Source of the DNA: Aquisphaera insulae
GTDB lineage: Bacteria; Planctomycetota; Planctomycetia; Isosphaerales; Isosphaeraceae
Direction: 5' to 3'
Length of the DNA: 53,965 bases
Assembly: GCF_011064615.1 (NCBI RefSeq)
Contig: NZ_JAALJH010000064.1
Coordinates: 1 to 53,965, forward strand
Positions within the stretch are counted from its first letter, which is position 1. Each line of letters opens with the position of its first letter. A model generated the notes under the pieces. It saw nothing but the letters and a program-made list of their open reading frames with translations, searched no databases and was not told where the DNA came from. The translations under genes and the position numbers were made by a program. Below, piece after piece: positions 16,576-27,935 of this stretch.

Positions 16576-17762
16576 AGCGCCGGCCGCTCCAGGAGGTGGA
16601 GCTCGAGCAGTCGCGCCACGATGGCCGTCGCCACGACCTCGTTGGCCTCCTCGGTGACGTGGCAGTAATCGACGAAGGACAGGGACTCCCGCTCGGCGAG
16701 GACCTCGCTCAGGTCCAGGAAGGCGGCGTCCGCCTTCAACGTCGAGGACGCCCGCAGGCCGCGGTGGACCTCCTGAAAGAGCGGCCGGACCCAGCCGAAC
16801 TTCTCCGCCTCTTCCGCCTCGAACGGGATCGGCCTGACCCGCGAGAAGACGTCCGGCTGCCAGACCATCAGGGCGCGAAAGCCCTGGGTCTTCCCCAGGG
16901 CCTGGACCATCGCCACGTTCGACTCGTAGCCCCGGACCACGCCGGCGGCAAGATCGCGGAGCTTCTCCTCGGGCAGCCCGGTGCGCCCGCTCCCTGCAAT
17001 CCCCAACCTCGTCCTGATCGAGGAGGCCAGGCGATACAGGGCTGAGCCGGTGGCGAGGTTCGCGATCAGCGCACCGGTCAGCCGGCGCGGGGACTGGAGC
17101 AGGTTGAACTCGCGGGACCGGTTGACCTCGTTCGTCGTCACGGTGGGCTCACCTTCGAGCATCGCCGAGGTCGTGTCGTTCACCCCGTCGTAGAAGATCA
17201 CGACGTCCGGGCGATAGCCGGCCTGGAGCTCGCGGAGGAGCGCGACGACTTCCTGGGTGCTGACGTAACCGATCTCGGCGAGGTTGCGGATCTCGACTTG
17301 GATCCCGCGATCGTGCAGCTTCCGCGCGATCCACGACGGGATTGTCTGATCGTCGCGGGAGCCAAAGCCCCAGAGGGACGAACCGCCCAGTAGCAGGATG
17401 CGGATGGGCCGCGTCGGATTCGTCGCCGCGGGGGCGTTCCACGTCGCCCGCAACCCTTCGGGATCGATGTGGATCGTCCGGCCGGCGAATGGACGCTGGC
17501 GGAAATAGACGTAGGGTTGCCACCGATCCGAGAGCTGATCGAGCTCCCGGTAATGAAGGGGCAGCCAGGTCTCGCTGCCCGCAACGGCCGCGAGCACCCG
17601 CGGGTCCGGCGGGACCTGCGGGCGGCCCCGATCCTTGATCCAGAAGCCGGCGCGAAGCGCCAGCTCCAGGGCCGCGATGAGCAGGAGTGTGATCCCCAGG
17701 ATGAGCCAGGCGGTCCGAAATCCGGCGAGCCCGCGGGCCAGCCATCGCGGCAGGCGTCTCAT
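16572..17762 (-). CDS. SGNH/GDSL-type hydrolase, membrane-anchored
   Basis: A 396-residue esterase-like protein with an N-terminal membrane anchor (about residues 16-36, AWLILGITLLLIAALELAL). The SGNH blocks are ILLLGGSSLWGFG near residue 123 (nucleophile serine in a GGSS variant of GDS), FYDGVND near 195 (block III Asn), and DYCHVTEEAN near 370 (block V Asp/His). The substrate is not evident; such planctomycete proteins may deacylate polysaccharides. The start is ATG at 17762. A longer upstream frame over the divergent SDR gene is rejected. It is divergent from the SDR operon and its stop abuts the fhc promoter, so it may only be a bystander in the C1 locus. Confidence 0.82.
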   Translation of the reverse strand: MRRLPRWLARGLAGFRTAWLILGITLLLIAALELALRAGFWIKDRGRPQVPPDPRVLAAVAGSETWLPLHYRELDQLSDRWQPYVYFRQRPFAGRTIHIDPEGLRATWNAPAATNPTRPIRILLLGGSSLWGFGSRDDQTIPSWIARKLHDRGIQVEIRNLAEIGYVSTQEVVALLRELQAGYRPDVVIFYDGVNDTTSAMLEGEPTVTTNEVNRSREFNLLQSPRRLTGALIANLATGSALYRLASSIRTRLGIAGSGRTGLPEEKLRDLAAGVVRGYESNVAMVQALGKTQGFRALMVWQPDVFSRVRPIPFEAEEAEKFGWVRPLFQEVHRGLRASSTLKADAAFLDLSEVLAERESLSFVDYCHVTEEANEVVATAIVARLLELHLLERPAL

Positions 17763-17801
17763 GATTCTCTCGCCTTGTGTCCCGCAGCGCGGGCCGGGTA
17801 G

Positions 17802-17822
17802 CGTAAACGGATCGACTTTACG
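17802..17822. promoter_or_regulatory. Inverted repeat between divergent genes, possible operator
   Basis: CGTAAA (17802-17807) and TTTACG (17817-17822) form a perfect 6-bp inverted repeat around a 9-nt centre, in the 112-bp gap between the divergent SGNH hydrolase and SDR genes. It is AT-richer than its surroundings. A regulator site is inference; no cognate regulator is known. Confidence 0.3.
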
Positions 17823-17874
17823 ACACCGCGGCACGCCGGACCAGCCGGCCGCCGTCGCATCATGCACCACGCCC

Positions 17875-18642
17875 ATGAACCCTCCCGCGAGGCCACTGCG
17901 AGGAATCCGGGCCGCCGTCCTGGGGGCGACCTCCGGGATCGGTCGGGCCACCGCCCTGGCGCTGGGGGCCGCCGGCGCGGACGTCCTGGTGCACGGCAAC
18001 CGCTCGGCCGCCGCGGCGGAGGAGCTGGCCGGATCGCTTCGCGAATCGGGAGTCCGCTCCGAGGTCCTGCTCGCCGACCTGGCGGACCGGGCCGCCTCGG
18101 ACCGACTGGCCGACCGCGCATGGAAGACCTGGGACGGCCTGGACGCCTGGCTCCAGATCGCCGGCGCCGACGTCCTCACGGGGCCGGCCTCGAGGCTCTC
18201 CTTCGACGAGAAGCTCGATCTCCTCTGGTCGGTCGACGTCGTGGCCACGATCCGCCTGGGACGAGACATCGGCGCGAGGATGAAATCCCAGGGCCGCGGC
18301 ACGATCCTCACCATGGGATGGGACCAGGCGGAGGCCGGCATGGAGGGGGATTCCGGCGAGTTCTTCGCGGCGACCAAGGGGGCGATCATGGCCTTCACGC
18401 GGAGCCTGGCGCTCAGCCTCGCCCCGACCGTCCGCGTCAACGCCCTGGCCCCGGGCTGGATCCGGACGGAATGGGGCGAGTCGGCCCCCGATGCCTGGCA
18501 GGAGCGAGTCCTCCGCGAGATCCCCCTCAAGCGCTGGGGGACGCCGGAGGACGTCGCCGAGGCCGCCTGCTACCTGATCGGCCCGGGGGCCCGGTTCCTC
18601 ACCGGCCAGATCATCCGCATCAACGGCGGCGCGGTCCGCTGA
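17875..18642 (+). CDS. SDR-family protein lacking the catalytic Ser/Tyr
   Basis: A 255-residue short-chain dehydrogenase/reductase fold. The dinucleotide motif LGATSGIGRATAL (about residues 17-29) and the C-terminal FLTGQIIRINGG are intact. At the YxxxK site the sequence reads FAATK (Phe164, Lys168), so the catalytic tyrosine is replaced, and the usual ISS segment is ILTMGW, so the serine is lost as well. NNAG is replaced by QIAGAD. It may bind NAD(P) without normal SDR chemistry, or use other residues. It is first in a run with DUF6513-DHPS (22 nt gap), DUF447 and beta-RFAP synthase, suggesting a pterin role. The ATG at 17875 is chosen because upstream starts run into the intergenic region. 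Confidence 0.8.
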   Translation: MNPPARPLRGIRAAVLGATSGIGRATALALGAAGADVLVHGNRSAAAAEELAGSLRESGVRSEVLLADLADRAASDRLADRAWKTWDGLDAWLQIAGADVLTGPASRLSFDEKLDLLWSVDVVATIRLGRDIGARMKSQGRGTILTMGWDQAEAGMEGDSGEFFAATKGAIMAFTRSLALSLAPTVRVNALAPGWIRTEWGESAPDAWQERVLREIPLKRWGTPEDVAEAACYLIGPGARFLTGQIIRINGGAVR

Positions 18643-18664
18643 CGAGTCTCCTTCGAGGATCATC

Positions 18665-20128
18665 GTGAACGAAGGCCAGACCGACACGCCTCCGAGGATT
18701 CTCTTCGTCACCGGCAAGCTCGCCGAGTTCGCGCTCCGGCAGATCCTGGACGACCTGGCGCCTCGGGCCGGCTTCGTCCCCGAGGTCGCCGTCCTGCCGA
18801 TCACGGTCGCCGCGCTCATGACGCCGCAATGGGTCGCGCGTCACCTGGAGGTGCCATCGGGCGTGTCGCGGGTCATCCTTCCCGGGACATGCGGCGGCGA
18901 CCTCGCGCCGATCCTCGACCGGGCGGCGGGCGTGGAGGTGGCCCTCGGGCCCGCGGACCTGCGGGCACTCCCCCATTTCTTCGGCCATGGGGGCGACCGG
19001 GATGACGACTACGGCGGCTTCGACATCGAGATCCTCGCCGAGATCAACCACGCTCCGCGGCTGGGGCGGGATGAGCTGCTGGAGCAGGCCGCGGCCCTCG
19101 CCCGCGATGGTGCCGACCTCATCGACCTCGGCTGCGACCCGGGTGCGCCATGGGAAGGCGTCGCCGACGCCGTGAAGGCGCTCCGGGAGGCGGGACTGCG
19201 GGTCTCGATCGATAGCTTCGACCCGTCCGAGGTCTCGGCCGCGGCCGCGGCGGGGGCCGAGCTGGTCCTCAGCGTCAACGGATCGAACCGGGAACACGCC
19301 GAGGGCTGGGGCATCGAGGTCGTCGCCATCCCCGACCGGCCCGGGACGCTGGACGGGCTGGAGGAGACCGTGGCGTTCCTCGAGGCGCGAAAGGTGCCCT
19401 TCCGCGTCGATCCGATCGTCGAGCCGATCGGCTTCGGCTTCGCCCGATCGCTCGGCCGTTACCTGGAGGTCCGCCGCCGCTGGCCCGACTGGCCGATGAT
19501 GATGGGGATCGGCAACCTGACGGAGCTGACCGACGTCGACTCCGCGGGGGTCAACACGATCCTGGTCGGGTTCTGCCAGGAGCTGGAGATCCGGAGCGTC
19601 CTGACCACATCCGTCATCAACTGGGCAAGGTCCTCGGTCCGCGAGATCGACCTGGCCCGACGCCTGGCCTACCATTCGATCACCCGGAGGACGCTCCCCA
19701 AGCACCTGGAGCCGCGGCTGGTCCTGCTCCGCGACCCCCGGTTGGAGCAGGAATACGGGCTCGACAACCTGGAAGAGCTCCAGCGGCGGATTCGCGACCC
19801 GAACTGGCGGATCTTCGCCGAGGACGGCCGCCTCTACGCCATGAACAACCGGCAGTTCCTGGTCGGGGACGATCCGTTCGACGTCTTCGAACAGATGGAC
19901 GGACTGGATCCGTCGCACGCGTTCTACCTCGGCTGCGAGCTGATGAAGGCGAAAACCGCCTTGACGCTCGGCAAGAACTATCGGCAGGATCAAGCCCTGG
20001 ACTGGGGCTTCCTGACCGTCCCCGAACGGAGCCACCGGAAACGGCGAGTCAAGCGCCCCGAGGCTGGGGAAGAGGAAGCGGGCCCCGATGGCCCCCGGCC
20101 TGCCGCAGAGAGCGAGACCCCGGCGTGA
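18665..20128 (+). CDS. DUF6513 - dihydropteroate synthase-like fusion (H4MPT-type)
   Basis: A 487-residue two-domain protein. Residues about 1-115 (RILFVTGKLAEFALRQIL onward) match the DUF6513 domain. Residues about 120-390 form a TIM barrel like dihydropteroate synthase, with ADLIDLGCDPGAPW, LRVSIDSFDPSEV, ELVLSVNGSN and MMMGIGNLTELTDVDSAG. The DHPS phosphate loop is altered (GCDPG instead of the usual GGEST), fitting a relative that joins a pterin to beta-RFA-phosphate rather than to p-aminobenzoate. That is inferred from the neighbouring beta-RFAP synthase gene. The GTG start at 18665 has GAGGA upstream. The C-terminal 40 residues are charged and low-complexity. The stop overlaps the next start as GTGA. 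Confidence 0.83.
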   Translation: MNEGQTDTPPRILFVTGKLAEFALRQILDDLAPRAGFVPEVAVLPITVAALMTPQWVARHLEVPSGVSRVILPGTCGGDLAPILDRAAGVEVALGPADLRALPHFFGHGGDRDDDYGGFDIEILAEINHAPRLGRDELLEQAAALARDGADLIDLGCDPGAPWEGVADAVKALREAGLRVSIDSFDPSEVSAAAAAGAELVLSVNGSNREHAEGWGIEVVAIPDRPGTLDGLEETVAFLEARKVPFRVDPIVEPIGFGFARSLGRYLEVRRRWPDWPMMMGIGNLTELTDVDSAGVNTILVGFCQELEIRSVLTTSVINWARSSVREIDLARRLAYHSITRRTLPKHLEPRLVLLRDPRLEQEYGLDNLEELQRRIRDPNWRIFAEDGRLYAMNNRQFLVGDDPFDVFEQMDGLDPSHAFYLGCELMKAKTALTLGKNYRQDQALDWGFLTVPERSHRKRRVKRPEAGEEEAGPDGPRPAAESETPA

Positions 20129-20730
20129 TTCTCGAAGGCATTGTCACCACCGTGGACGACCGAGGCGAGCTGAACATCGCGCCGATGGGCATCACGCTCG
20201 GGCCCTCGCTGGGCCTCGATCGCTTCCAGTTGCGGCCCTATCCGTCGTCGACGACGTTCCGGAACCTGAAGTCGTCCGGCGAAGGGGTCTTCCACATCAC
20301 CGACGACGTCCTGCTGCTGGCCCAGACGGCCATCGGCCTGGCACCGAGCCCCGCCGCGGCGGTCCGCCCGGCGGAGGCCGTCTCGGGCTGGGTCCTCGTC
20401 AATGCCTGCCGCTTCCTCGAGTTCCGCACCGCCTCGCTCGATGAATCCGCGGAGCGAGCCAGGATCGAGGCGGTGACCGTCCGCGAGGGGCGGAACCGGG
20501 ACTTCCTCGGCTTCAACCGGGCGCGCCACGCCGTCCTCGAGGCCGCGATCCTGGCCACGCGGACGGCGTTCCTGCCGAGGTCGGAGATCCTCGGCGACCT
20601 GGACCGATTGGCGGTCCTCGTCGAGAAGACCGGGGGCGACCGGGAGCGGACCGCGTTCCGGATCCTCCGGGATCACGTCGGAGCCGCGGCGGATTCGGCT
20701 CCGGCAGGACCGAGCGTGGAGTCCGCATGA
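20125..20730 (+). CDS. DUF447 family protein (possible flavin-binding split barrel)
   Basis: A 201-residue protein of the DUF447 family. The N-terminal half (MILEGIVTTVDDRGELNIAPMG, then RPYPSSTTFRNLKSSGEGVFHITDD) looks like the FMN-binding split-barrel fold of small flavin reductases, and the GFNRARHAVLEAAILATR segment near residues 130-147 is the family's conserved C-terminal block. No function is established. It overlaps the DHPS-like gene (GTGA) and the beta-RFAP synthase gene (ATGA), so the three are almost certainly translated together. I infer a role in pterin reduction or maturation. The start is GTG. Confidence 0.8.
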   Translation: MILEGIVTTVDDRGELNIAPMGITLGPSLGLDRFQLRPYPSSTTFRNLKSSGEGVFHITDDVLLLAQTAIGLAPSPAAAVRPAEAVSGWVLVNACRFLEFRTASLDESAERARIEAVTVREGRNRDFLGFNRARHAVLEAAILATRTAFLPRSEILGDLDRLAVLVEKTGGDRERTAFRILRDHVGAAADSAPAGPSVESA

Positions 20731-21767
20731 GCCTCCTTCGCATCCGGACACCGGGCCGCCTCCACTTCGGCCTCCTTGGCTGGGGGAAGGACGCCTCGCG
20801 CCAGTTCGGCGGAGTCGGGCTGATGATCGAGTCGCCGGGCGTCACGCTCGCGGCGGAACGGTCCGCGGAATGGGCCTTCCTCGGCCCGCTCGCGGATCGC
20901 GTCGAGACGATCGTCCGGACGATCCGGCGCCGGAGCGAGGAACTGGCCCATCCGCTCGCGCGGATCGGCCCGATGCGGATCGAAGTCCTCGATGCTCCGG
21001 CGGAACACGTCGGACTGGGGCTCGGGACCCAGCTCAGCCTGGCCGTGCTCCAGCTTTGCCTCGAAAGCGAAGGGCTTCCGTCACCGGAACCTGCCGAGCT
21101 CGCGCGACTCTCGGGGCGCGGGCAACGCTCCGGGATCGGGCTCCACGGATTTCTCCACGGCGGACTGATCGTCGACGGCGGCCGGAGCTCGAACGACCAC
21201 GCGTCGGCTCCCCCCCTGCTCACCCGGCTGACCTTCCCCGAGGACTGGTCGATCTTGCTGGTCCAGCCCCATGGCCCGATCGGCCGTCATGGCGAGGCGG
21301 AGCGGAACGCCTTCTCGCAACTCCCCCCCACGGCCGATCGCCTGACCGATCACCTCTGCCGACTCGTCCTGCTCGGCATCCTCCCCGCGGTGATCGAACG
21401 CGATCTTCGTGCCTTCGGCTCCGCGCTCAGCGAATTGCAGCAGGCGGTCGGCCGGGCCTTCGCGACCGCCCAGGGAGGGACCTTCGCGAGCCCTCAGGCT
21501 CCGGCCATCATCGAGGAAATCAGCCGCGCCGGACTCGTGGGCGCGGGCCAGACCTCGTGGGGCCCCTCGCTCTACGGCTTCGGCACCATCCCGCCCCAGA
21601 CCCGAGACGAGATTCGCACGACGCTCTGCCGCAAATTCGGCCTGCCCTCAACGGCGGTCATCTGGACCGCGGCCGCCAATCATGGGGCGGAAATGCGGAC
21701 TAACCACAGAGGCACGGAGGCACAGAGAGGAGAATGCGAAGGGGAACGTGGAGAGAGCTCAAGATAG
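20727..21767 (+). CDS. mptG: beta-Ribofuranosylaminobenzene 5'-phosphate synthase, tail encoded by a repeat element
   Basis: GHMP-fold enzyme that condenses p-hydroxybenzoate or p-aminobenzoate with PRPP to make beta-RFA-phosphate, the arylamine of H4MPT. Features are RTPGRLHFGLLGWG at the N-terminus, the glycine-rich VGLGLGTQLSLAVLQL near residues 94-109, GRGQRSGIGLHGFLHGGLIVDGG, and the late WGPSLYGFG. The ATG overlaps the DUF447 stop (ATGA). Residues from about 324 to 346 (RTNHRGTEAQR onwards) are encoded by the left arm of an inverted-repeat element starting at 21696, which also supplies the stop codon. The native C-terminus therefore seems to have been replaced or extended. The catalytic region looks complete. 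Confidence 0.88.
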   Translation: MSLLRIRTPGRLHFGLLGWGKDASRQFGGVGLMIESPGVTLAAERSAEWAFLGPLADRVETIVRTIRRRSEELAHPLARIGPMRIEVLDAPAEHVGLGLGTQLSLAVLQLCLESEGLPSPEPAELARLSGRGQRSGIGLHGFLHGGLIVDGGRSSNDHASAPPLLTRLTFPEDWSILLVQPHGPIGRHGEAERNAFSQLPPTADRLTDHLCRLVLLGILPAVIERDLRAFGSALSELQQAVGRAFATAQGGTFASPQAPAIIEEISRAGLVGAGQTSWGPSLYGFGTIPPQTRDEIRTTLCRKFGLPSTAVIWTAAANHGAEMRTNHRGTEAQRGECEGERGESSR

Positions 21768-21935
21768 GATGGGTCGGGTCAGGAGCCGCGGCAACCGGGC
21801 CCGCCGGCGCTCGCTCCGAACCAGATTACCATGTTTTCATGTCTTCTTCTCTTGTCCCGTCCTTCCTCTCCCTTCTTCGCCCATCTTCTCTGTGCCTCTG
21901 TGCCTCTGTGCCTCTGTGCCTCTGTGGTTAGTCCG
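21696..21935. repeat. 240-bp inverted-repeat element with 20-bp perfect termini
   Basis: The ends are perfect 20-nt inverted repeats: left cggactaaccacagaggcac (21696-21715) and right gtgcctctgtggttagtccg (21916-21935). The right arm also contains about four tandem copies of tgtgcctc (21891-21923), and the left arm has shorter gaggcac repeats. Between the ends the left side is purine-rich and the right side pyrimidine-rich, so a transcript could fold into a long imperfect hairpin. The element is non-coding in itself but gives the tail NHRGTEAQR to the upstream gene. The NHRGTEAQR peptide is familiar from dispersed short repeats in many bacterial genomes. Confidence 0.8.
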
Positions 21936-21948
21936 AATTCGAAATGGA

Positions 21949-21987
21949 GAAGCCGCCCGGGACTCGGGATGAGTCGCGGGCGGCTTC
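21949..21987 (-). terminator. rRNA operon terminator hairpin
   Basis: GAAGCCGCCCG (21949-21959) pairs perfectly with CGGGCGGCTTC (21977-21987), and an inner stem GACTC/GAGTC (21961-21965/21971-21975) closes a 5-nt loop. The hairpin begins about 12 nt past the 5S rRNA 3' end and on the minus strand is followed by a modestly T-rich stretch (TCTCCATTTC). It may also stop plus-strand transcripts from the H4MPT operon. Confidence 0.7.
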
Positions 21988-21998
21988 GGGGTGTGGGA

Positions 21999-22107
21999 TC
22001 CCGGCGATGACCGACTTTCGCGCGTAAGCACTATCATGGGCCTGGCGGGCTTAACGGCCGTGTTCGGGATGGGAACGGGTGTGGCCCCGCCAGTATGGTC
22101 GCCGGGA
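21999..22107 (-). rRNA. 5S ribosomal RNA
   Basis: On the minus strand the sequence runs from TCCCGGCGACC to GGTCATCGCCGGGA, with complementary ends forming helix I. The conserved loop region CCCATCCCGAACACGG and the downstream GTTAAGCCCGCCAGG are diagnostic of 5S rRNA. Length is about 109 nt; ends are approximate by 2-3 nt. It is the last gene of the rRNA operon, after 23S. Confidence 0.9.
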
Positions 22108-22109
22108 AT

Positions 22110-22141
22110 GCGTCGCCGCGACGGTCAGGCCGCGGCGACGC
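22110..22141 (-). other. Hairpin immediately upstream of 5S rRNA
   Basis: GCGTCGCCGCG (22110-22120) pairs with CGCGGCGACGC (22131-22141), an 11-bp perfect stem with a 10-nt loop, ending 2-3 nt before the mature 5S 5' end on the minus strand. It probably guides RNase processing of the 23S-5S spacer. The rest of the 195-nt spacer (22108-22302) shows no gene. Confidence 0.55.
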
Positions 22142-22302
22142 TTCCGGAGGTCAGTCACATCACGATATCGAGGAGTCGACACGCGTCATGGGTAGGTGAG
22201 CGGGCATGGCTCGCACAAAACAGCTCCGATTTCCACGATCCCATCGGGATGGTGAGTCTCGCCCGGATCGGGCTTCCGCGGGTGCGGGGAACCGATCGGG
22301 GT

Positions 22303-25106
<2,804 letters not shown>

Positions 25107-25846
25107 ACGCCGATCGGGCCTCCGCCTCCCCGGGAAGGGAAAGCGATGCCGCTCGGCGGGCTCACTGCGATCACCGGGCCATGGCCAGCGTCTCGCGACG
25201 CGGCCCAGGCTGTCAATCGCATTCGTACGTGCTCACGTACGATTCAATCCTGAAGGGTTCGTGAATTTCTCACGGCCGCCCCGATTCGCATCGGTACGAC
25301 CATGCTGTGAAACTGTTCTATGGAGTATGCCACTCACCCTCGCGTCCTTACTCGGGCCACGCCGGAGCGCCGCCCTTTCGTCACGCGGGTGTGTGTGTCG
25401 AACTCGTCCAGGCCGTGCGGGCTGCCGCTCGGGGATCGCTCCCGTCGCCTCGCCCTCGAACCTGGTCGATTCGTGTGTGACCAACATCCGAATTGTCAAA
25501 AAGCTCGGGATCCTCTCGGATCCCGTCCCGGCTCGTCTGGCCGGGGGGCAACGCCATCGTCGATGGCCCTGCCCCGCGCCCAGGCGTCTCATGGATCGCC
25601 ATGGATCCTGCGACGAACGATCGCACGGCCCGATCCCGGGTCGTGCGACCTTCGACATCCGATCGATTGCGTTGTCAGCGAATCCGAGGGTGCAGTCTCG
25701 TGTGACGGACCCCCGCGGGAGGCCGGCGTACCTGCCTCGGCCGTCGCGGGAAAGGGGACGGTGCCGATGAGGTCTTCTCGGGGGCGGCTGAAGCCTGGCT
25801 GGCGACAACCGATCGGTCCCGGAGACCGGTTTTCTAAGTATCCTTA
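25107..25846 (-). other. 16S-23S internal transcribed spacer without recognisable tRNA
   Basis: About 740 nt between 16S and 23S. I looked for tRNA T-loops (GGTTCGA type) with pairing stems and found none: the two GTTCGA-like spots near 25400 and 25455 lack complementary arms. It contains a boxA-like motif (25492-25505) and the 5' half of the 23S processing stem (25107-25117). No protein-coding signal is credible. Frames open across it are a by-product of high GC. Confidence 0.7.
25492..25505 (-). promoter_or_regulatory. boxA-like antitermination motif in the spacer
   Basis: Minus strand AGCTTTTTGACAAT, close to the bacterial boxA consensus TGCTCTTTAACA and to the copy in the 16S leader (27675-27688). 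boxA in rRNA transcripts recruits NusB/NusE for antitermination. The location between 16S and 23S fits. Assignment is by motif and position. Confidence 0.6.
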
Positions 25847-27358
<1,512 letters not shown>

Positions 27359-27674
27359 AATGGTGCTCGCGAAAGGCGGGTCGTCGTTGCCGACTCTTCG
27401 CCGCTCGCTCGCCCTCATCTCCGAAGAGGTTGAGGAAAAAACTGGTCGCATCATTCGGGTGGCGATCTCTCTCGAGATGGCCGACCTTGCTGATGCCGGT
27501 CCGTGCTGCCGTCCCCTCGCCTCGCTCCCCGGACCGGGGATCGGGCGACTCGCGGGGCCTTGGCCGTGCACGCCGGCCTCCCTCAAGGGTCCCTCACAAA
27601 CGCTTGGATGAAAACCATCCTCGCGCTTCTTCAATCTGCATTCTCGTACTTGGCTGACGAATGCAATCGACCGG

Positions 27675-27688
27675 ATTGTCAAAGAGCG
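27675..27688 (-). promoter_or_regulatory. boxA antitermination motif in the 16S leader
   Basis: Minus strand CGCTCTTTGACAAT, matching boxA (TGCTCTTTAACA) at nearly every position. It lies about 315 nt upstream of 16S and about 140 nt into the predicted transcript. A second copy is in the 16S-23S spacer, as is usual for rRNA operons. Confidence 0.65.
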
Positions 27689-27835
27689 TCGCGTCCGCGA
27701 TGACGGAAGAATCCTACGTCGCGGAGTCACCCGATGTTCGGGGGATTTCACCGACGCTTTCGGCCGGTTCGAGCTGCCCTGAGGCGACTCGACCCGGCCG
27801 TTGTTTCGGGCCCCGTTATGGGTGACGCGAAGGCA

Positions 27836-27864
27836 ATATTACCACCGGCCTCGGCCCTCGTCAA
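27836..27864 (-). promoter_or_regulatory. rRNA operon promoter
   Basis: Minus strand TTGACG (plus 27859-27864), exactly 17 nt, then TAATAT (27836-27841): one mismatch from the sigma-70 consensus in the -35 box and two in the -10 box. Transcription should begin near 27829 and proceed through boxA into 16S. The region is clearly less GC-rich than the surrounding genes. Confidence 0.75.
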
Positions 27865-27935
27865 ATCCCTACCACCGGAAATTCGCGATTTCCTCGCGAG
27901 GCCCTCTTTCGGCGGCCGGGCGAGTCGGGAGCGGG

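Larger units (their letters stand above)
27359..27935 (-). other. rRNA leader and promoter region
   Basis: This 577-nt stretch lies between the 16S 5' end and the stop of the phosphofructokinase gene. It holds the rrn promoter (27836-27864) and a boxA motif (27675-27688). About 470 nt of it would be transcribed leader. No gene is credible here. Confidence 0.7.

Noticed and set aside
17763..18530. Extension of the SGNH hydrolase over the SDR gene
   Set aside because: Antisense to a well-supported SDR gene, and the real membrane anchor begins at ATG 17762.
25380..25480. Possible tRNA T-loops in the 16S-23S spacer
   Set aside because: GTTCGA-like strings lack pairing arms and acceptor stems, so no tRNA is reported.
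25485..25505. TTGACA in the spacer as a -35 promoter box
   Set aside because: No acceptable -10 follows at 16-18 nt. The sequence fits boxA and repeats the leader motif.
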